From Hyaloscypha bicolor E (Eukaryota; Ascomycota; Leotiomycetes; Helotiales; Hyaloscyphaceae), in the NCBI RefSeq assembly GCF_002865645.1, contig NW_020194552.1, positions 744,001 to 808,000 of the forward strand: DNA of 64,000 nt, written 5' to 3'. A program made the translations under genes and the position numbers. Below, in pieces: positions 58,961 through 64,000 of the stretch (position 1 is its first letter; each line of letters begins with the position of its first letter). The notes beneath the pieces are model-generated. The model saw nothing but the letters and a program-made list of their open reading frames with translations. It did not search any database and was not told the DNA's origin.

Positions 58961-60527
58961 ATGGCAAGAGGTATTTGGTTTTGCTTCAGGGAACAGGTGG
59001 CAGCAATAGTGGTCGGAAATGCTCGTCACATCAAGGTGACAAAGAACACGAAAAGGGTGTCAGAGTATTCACCCATCGCACGCTCGATCAGCCACTCCAT
59101 TATCTATTTCGCCGAACCTGCTGGGCAGTGGGCATAACGATCGCGATTACGGAACCCTTCCTCAGACATATGGACATTAGCAGCATCAAGTTCGTCCAAA
59201 GATCATTATTTGCATGTGAATCCCGTTTTTTCTATCAGCGGAATCTCTAGACAAGGGCCGCTTTTATGTGGTCGGATTAAGCTTTCGAAGATGGCGCCCG
59301 TTGTGGATCTACCGCTCAACCCCCAAGTTCCCCACGCCATCCCCAGCTTGCGGGTCTATCCCCGGTCTACTTCGACTGCATTGAAGAAAAAAAACTCCAT
59401 TTCTTTTGAGCAGAACTCAGCAAAATTCCACGCTTTTTTCATGCGCATTTTCCAGCGACTCCAAAGACGGGATTCTGCTGTTTAATTTGGGAGCTAAGGA
59501 ACCAAAACCTTGGTTTGTTCTAGCCGGAACCTAATAACCTATAATGAGTCACTTAGTCGATATCAAAATGACCTTCCCTCTTTCGAATTCTGGCTGGTGT
59601 GCTTCAGTGAGCATGATTCGAAACCCAGTCGCTTCCACAAGTCTCCTTTCCCGGATCACCTGCCGTCATTTGGTGATGGCATCAAGCCACAACCGCTCCT
59701 TCCTTCGGTGGAGTTTCAGCACAGTCGTGCTATGACGCTTCCTGCACTTATAATTTGTTAAGTTGCAGGTGCGAACCTTTGCAATAAGACCATAGAAGAG
59801 TAATGTAAGCGGTGGAAGATATCAGTGAATGATTTGCCAAACTGCAGAGATTTATCAAAAGAGCCGAGTCTGCACTCACTAAGGTTTATATCTTCAAAAG
59901 TCCGTCGGTAAGCTAATTGCCATTGCATCCCGCTACACTTTGATTTAGATTCCGTGCCCCCATAACCTGCCTCAGTTCTTGGGACCGAATCTTGCCCGGT
60001 CTCAATCCGCCTCTCTCGTCAGTCCGTTTCCAACCCTCGCTACCCTTCACTTCTTACCTTCGCGCTGTCTAGTGTGCGGCACTATGTCATGGATCAGCTC
60101 AATGGGCAGTCCAGATTACATCGGGTCTCTGCACCCCTTTTTATTTTATTTACATTTCCCGCATCCTGAGGTTTCCTCCCTCTCTCACCTCACAACACAA
60201 CGATACAGATTTTTAACCTTCCACGAACGAACTCACCCATCCCTCGAGCACCACCGCATAAAGAAAGAACAAGGGAGATCATATTTAAAGCTAGGCAAAC
60301 TTGAAAAGCCACACCTCCACTATCCTGGACTCTCCGCTTATCCCGTCAATAATCGCGTTACGCGAAATTTATATTTCATTTCCTGTCCGATTGGACGGCA
60401 ATAGATATTCATCTGCACTGTCGCTCGATATTTGGGCAGCCCGCCTCTGTTACGGGCAATCTACAACATCGTTGCATCGTCCAGACGACACACCAACCAC
60501 CAACCCGACCCCCAAATAGAAGGAATC
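58961..60527. other. Intergenic region upstream of the large low-complexity gene
   Basis: Several short ATG frames occur in it but none has recognisable motifs. The last ~500 bases are pyrimidine-rich and contain no convincing ORF, as expected for a long 5'-UTR/promoter. Confidence 0.45.
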
Positions 60528-63500
60528 ATGCTTCGAGCAAGTCGCCAGCGAAAAGCTGCACGTCGTGCCGCATCCCCAGAACCACCGCTTATGACCGTGC
60601 AAGAGCAAAAAGACAAGAGAACTGAGATCCTAGATCAAATTATGCGTGATCAATGGGTAGATCGCCCCTGGGACCAGCCTCTGAGCAGTTTAGCCCTTCA
60701 CGTCATCAGGTCTAGAGGATATGCCCGCCAAGAGTATATTGAGCAACAGATTGCTGATTTACACAAATCCATCAGAATAAATCATTCTAACCAGCTTGTG
60801 GCAGCTGAGCGCGAGAAGCAGCAAAAGTCACTGCTGGGAACGGGATGCATGATCTTCAAACAATTCGGCATTAAATACATGGCGGACAAATACTGCGAAC
60901 TGAATATGCTCCAAAGGTGGTGGAAGTTCCGGTTCGAAGAACTTGACTTACGTTTTGCCAAGAAGGAAATTCCTGAGGCTACGTACGTGAAGGCGGCACA
61001 CGATTTGTATGCGACGATGGTCGAATTTCTCAACACTTACTGGGATAAATTGCTGGAAGAAAGAGTCAATCTCGAATATAACAAGTGGCATTCGTCAGTC
61101 GGACAATCTTTCCGAGAGGAAAAGATCCCTAAAGACCAACTTGGTAGAGAGAAGGTCTTCATCCTCGAGGATGGCGAGTGGGTCTTTGACCTTCCCGAGA
61201 ACTCTCCTACAAAAGTTGTTAAATGCACCATGGACATGATGGACAATTGGTGCCAAGTACCAATGAGCAAGACAGTGGATGGAGCCAGTATGACCACAGA
61301 ATGGATAAGGGATGCATGCAAAAAAAGCAGCAAAATATTTGGCTTGACACCGGAACACAGAGGGGAGGCATCCCCTCCAGAGCCCACCGCCAACCGCAAT
61401 GACAACGATAGCCACACTGAAGGAGGGGATTCTCTCCCAGAATCAGAAGGTGAGGAGACCCCGGATGAATTCGAATTCGAAGAACAAGATCCCATTCTCG
61501 TCGGCCCTCCAGAGAACGGCGATCGTCTCCGGCCGGCAGAACCAACTCGACCAAGAAAGAACGACGAACGACTCGCTCCTCTGCCCAACGACGAACCATG
61601 GCTCAAGGAATGGAAAGATATGTCAGAAGCTCAGCGGAAGAGTATGAAGGAGCTTCATTTTGGACCTAATAACAAGTACTACCGACCGCGTCCACATTGG
61701 AATGCTGTGCTGGGCAATGATCCTCCTCCAGACGACAAGTCAGACAATGGTCAAGGCCCAGAACCAGCAGGTCAAAATGAGCATTCTACTAACAATAATT
61801 GGCGAGTCGATTCTGCAGCTCCACCGATTAATGGCTTAAATTCCTCAGAGGGTGCAGAGCCAACTGATTCAACGGAGTCGACTACTAGCCAGGAGTCAGC
61901 AAATGGTGCTTCTACTGCTCAAACAGCAAAGGAAGGTGGTCAGCCAATGCAGAAAACGGGCTCTGATGCTCCACTAATGATTCCTGCCAACGGAAACGGT
62001 AGCGATGATGGTTCGAATCCTCCAAAAAAGAATGGCAGTCTGCCCAAAGGAGAGTGCGCTGGTCCCAGCCGACCCAAAAAGAAAGCCACTCAACCCAAAA
62101 GACAGCATGATGAGCAAGGAAACGCTAAGGATGCTAGTGATGATGAAATGCTGAGCGATGTAGGCGATAGGTTTGATGCGGATGCTGAGAACCGTGTCAT
62201 GAATCGCGAAACCGGAGCTCTTGTTCAAAGCTCACAACCTGCCCCAGCTCCTACTCGGGCTCCTAGAATACAAGAGGATACCATCTTTTCGGCTCCCATG
62301 TCGCCAGAGCCACAACGTGTACCCCGACCACCAACTCATTCTCAAACCGGAAGAATAACGAATGGACGCCGAGGTGGCTTCAGTGACGATCCTACCGTTC
62401 TCAGGCGCCAAAATCCATCGTTTAACACTGGTGGTCCTTGGGATATCAACAGAGCTGGCTTCAGCATGCCAGCCAATTTGCCTCCTGGAGCAGGGATAGC
62501 TATGAGGCCACCACCGAACCCTGACCCGTTGTCGGAGATTCAAGTTCCTAGACGACCTGACATCGGGAGACGTCCAGACAATATGAATGCGTGGCAAAAT
62601 AGCCTTGAAGGGGGACGAGAAGGAGTTCGAGCCAGAAGTAAGACGCGAGAGAGGGAGAGGACTGCTTCGGAAATGCCTGATCCTTCTGGAATAGGGTTTA
62701 TGTCTGGGAGCAATGGACCAACTATGCAGGTACAATCAATGCCCAATGTTTCTGCTAACCAGGCTCAACCGGTATCCAACCCTCAAAGTCAGAATGTGCC
62801 AATATTGCAGGGACAACCACCCCAGGCTGGTTACTCTCATCCCACAACAAACTCTGGTGCTACATCACGAGCCGGAGCGAATGGAAATCTGCGTGGGGAT
62901 ATTCTCTATGTCCCGAATGGTGACGGTACATTGAGAGAGACAGCGCCACCCCGAGGAGTAAAGCGTCCAAGAACCACTTCGCAAGACGTCGACTCACATC
63001 GACGCCCGCCTGCCCGAGGATATGGTGGGATCCCTATGTCGCAGTTGAGAAGTCATCCTGGGTACAACGGAATGCCACAATACCCCCAATACCCACAACA
63101 AACACAACAACAAGGACCGTACAGTGGCATAAACGGTGGTCGAGCTCAAATGCATGGCAACCTGTCTCAAAGATATCAACATCCTGGCAATCCTGGTTTT
63201 GCGAATGACTTTCAAAATCCGCAGAGTATGCAAGATGGTCGTTCTATGACTGGTCACAATGGATTTGCATATGGTGGTATGGGAGTTTCTCAAATGCCTT
63301 CACCTGCACTCTGGAATGGCCATTCGAACATGCAAAGCTATCAGCCGAGTCCGTTCTCTAGCCAAGCATCGTCGCAGAGTCCCTTTAACCAACAGTACGG
63401 TGGAGCTATCCCCGCTCCAAACCCTTATCTCTCCAATGAGAACCGCTGGGTTGACGCCTTCAACGTACCGAATGGACAAGTACAAACATTCCCAGATGCG

Positions 63501-64000
63501 AACCGACCCATGGCCCATCAGGGACTTGCTCAAAGGAGGCCAGATTATCAGATTGGGGACGAAAGAATGATGAGATCTACGAACAATCCCCGAAACAACG
63601 TGCACCAGTACAACATGCAATGGCCTCGAATTCATCAAGGCAGTAGCCGTTGGCGGTCTCAGGATAGTCTACATCCGTTTCAAATACCTCCTCAAAACAT
63701 GGGCCAAATGAACCCGAGAATGGCAGGACAATCAAATTCCATAGTTGGGAATCCTACTCACCCGAATGGAGTCTTGTCGCTCAGAACAGAGCCAACGTCT
63801 CAAGATATGAGTCAAACTCCGGTTCCGAATGGTCTTCGCCCTCATTATGGAGCCCGGAACACTACTCTCAATCCTCCCCAAGCTAATGGAACATTCATCA
63901 GGCAAGTTCAGAATGCTGCGAGCCATCGACCAGCGTCTGCTGTTCCAAACGGCCGACAACTCAACGGAACATCTGCAGGTCATAATCAGAGTGGTGCTCG
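60528..64000 (+). CDS. Large low-complexity Asn/Gln/Pro-rich protein (5' part, runs off the window)
   Basis: From ATG 60528 one plus-strand frame stays open to the window end, at least 1,157 codons, with no intron needed. The first ~280 residues are ordered and charged (MLRASRQRKAARRA..., later EFLNTYWDKLLEERVNLEYN and WVFDLPENSP). After that it becomes disordered: acidic and Pro/Ser-rich up to ~550, including a basic GPSRPKKKATQPKRQ patch and DDEMLSDVGD, then repeated Asn-Gly, Gln-Pro and Met/Pro-rich segments (YNGMPQYPQYPQQTQQQ). The composition fits a transcriptional or RNA-associated regulator, but no DNA-binding domain is visible. No family recognised. Confidence 0.8.
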   Translation, partial: MLRASRQRKAARRAASPEPPLMTVQEQKDKRTEILDQIMRDQWVDRPWDQPLSSLALHVIRSRGYARQEYIEQQIADLHKSIRINHSNQLVAAEREKQQKSLLGTGCMIFKQFGIKYMADKYCELNMLQRWWKFRFEELDLRFAKKEIPEATYVKAAHDLYATMVEFLNTYWDKLLEERVNLEYNKWHSSVGQSFREEKIPKDQLGREKVFILEDGEWVFDLPENSPTKVVKCTMDMMDNWCQVPMSKTVDGASMTTEWIRDACKKSSKIFGLTPEHRGEASPPEPTANRNDNDSHTEGGDSLPESEGEETPDEFEFEEQDPILVGPPENGDRLRPAEPTRPRKNDERLAPLPNDEPWLKEWKDMSEAQRKSMKELHFGPNNKYYRPRPHWNAVLGNDPPPDDKSDNGQGPEPAGQNEHSTNNNWRVDSAAPPINGLNSSEGAEPTDSTESTTSQESANGASTAQTAKEGGQPMQKTGSDAPLMIPANGNGSDDGSNPPKKNGSLPKGECAGPSRPKKKATQPKRQHDEQGNAKDASDDEMLSDVGDRFDADAENRVMNRETGALVQSSQPAPAPTRAPRIQEDTIFSAPMSPEPQRVPRPPTHSQTGRITNGRRGGFSDDPTVLRRQNPSFNTGGPWDINRAGFSMPANLPPGAGIAMRPPPNPDPLSEIQVPRRPDIGRRPDNMNAWQNSLEGGREGVRARSKTRERERTASEMPDPSGIGFMSGSNGPTMQVQSMPNVSANQAQPVSNPQSQNVPILQGQPPQAGYSHPTTNSGATSRAGANGNLRGDILYVPNGDGTLRETAPPRGVKRPRTTSQDVDSHRRPPARGYGGIPMSQLRSHPGYNGMPQYPQYPQQTQQQGPYSGINGGRAQMHGNLSQRYQHPGNPGFANDFQNPQSMQDGRSMTGHNGFAYGGMGVSQMPSPALWNGHSNMQSYQPSPFSSQASSQSPFNQQYGGAIPAPNPYLSNENRWVDAFNVPNGQVQTFPDANRPMAHQGLAQRRPDYQIGDERMMRSTNNPRNNVHQYNMQWPRIHQGSSRWRSQDSLHPFQIPPQNMGQMNPRMAGQSNSIVGNPTHPNGVLSLRTEPTSQDMSQTPVPNGLRPHYGARNTTLNPPQANGTFIRQVQNAASHRPASAVPNGRQLNGTSAGHNQSGA

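Noticed and set aside
59979..60404. 141-residue plus-strand ORF upstream of the large gene
   Set aside because: Lies in the expected promoter and 5'-UTR, lacks motifs, and overlaps a second open frame.

Overview
The window reads as a filamentous ascomycete (Pezizomycotina), probably a leotiomycete. Short introns carry GT...CTRAY...AG signals. There are three HET-domain genes, a NACHT-type gene, a P450 relic and an SDR gene. Large AT-rich tracts show transposon coding frames in which Gln and Trp codons have become stops, the C-to-T/G-to-A pattern of repeat-induced point mutation (RIP). The lineage is inference; nothing in the window names a species.

1-26,590 is an AT-rich, RIP-degraded transposon block. 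It opens with a truncated minus-strand Ty3/gypsy element (1-3,047) and a decayed unknown ORF (about 4,165-4,904). Then comes a nested stack readable to the base from target-site duplications (TSDs). A Tc1/mariner element (5,608-26,588, TA) was hit by a hAT element (6,583-12,282, TSD GAAAATAT). It was also hit by a Ty3/gypsy element (12,340-25,705, TSD AAGCC), which took an inverted copy of its own family (13,767-20,425, TSD TAAAT). A 102-bp foldback element abuts the mariner end at 26,591.

26,600-31,500 holds a dispersed repeat and a minus-strand NACHT-type pseudogene. A second hAT element (28,359-30,899) split it and left a perfect 8-bp duplication, GTTCCAAA.

32,000-48,400 is an allorecognition-flavoured cluster. 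It has an intact HET gene (32,095-34,560), an unknown predicted tail-anchored protein (35,688-36,816, three exons), a P450 relic, an SDR gene (38,230-39,384), a MITE, a frameshifted HET gene (41,524-44,096) and a TOL-type HET gene (45,906-47,938, one intron).

48,350-50,400 is a broken MFS (TRI12-like) transporter gene. Its two recognisable parts flank an AT-rich block and a gene for a 72-residue, eight-cysteine secreted peptide (49,548-49,766), a classic setting for a fungal effector or antimicrobial peptide.

52,700-64,000 looks like ordinary genic DNA: an acidic nuclear-type protein (three exons), an unknown 492-residue protein (two exons), a 283-residue protein with an N-terminal Met-Gly-Cys, and the first ~1,157 codons of a large low-complexity Asn/Gln/Pro-rich protein running off the end. 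No rRNA, tRNA or CRISPR was seen.
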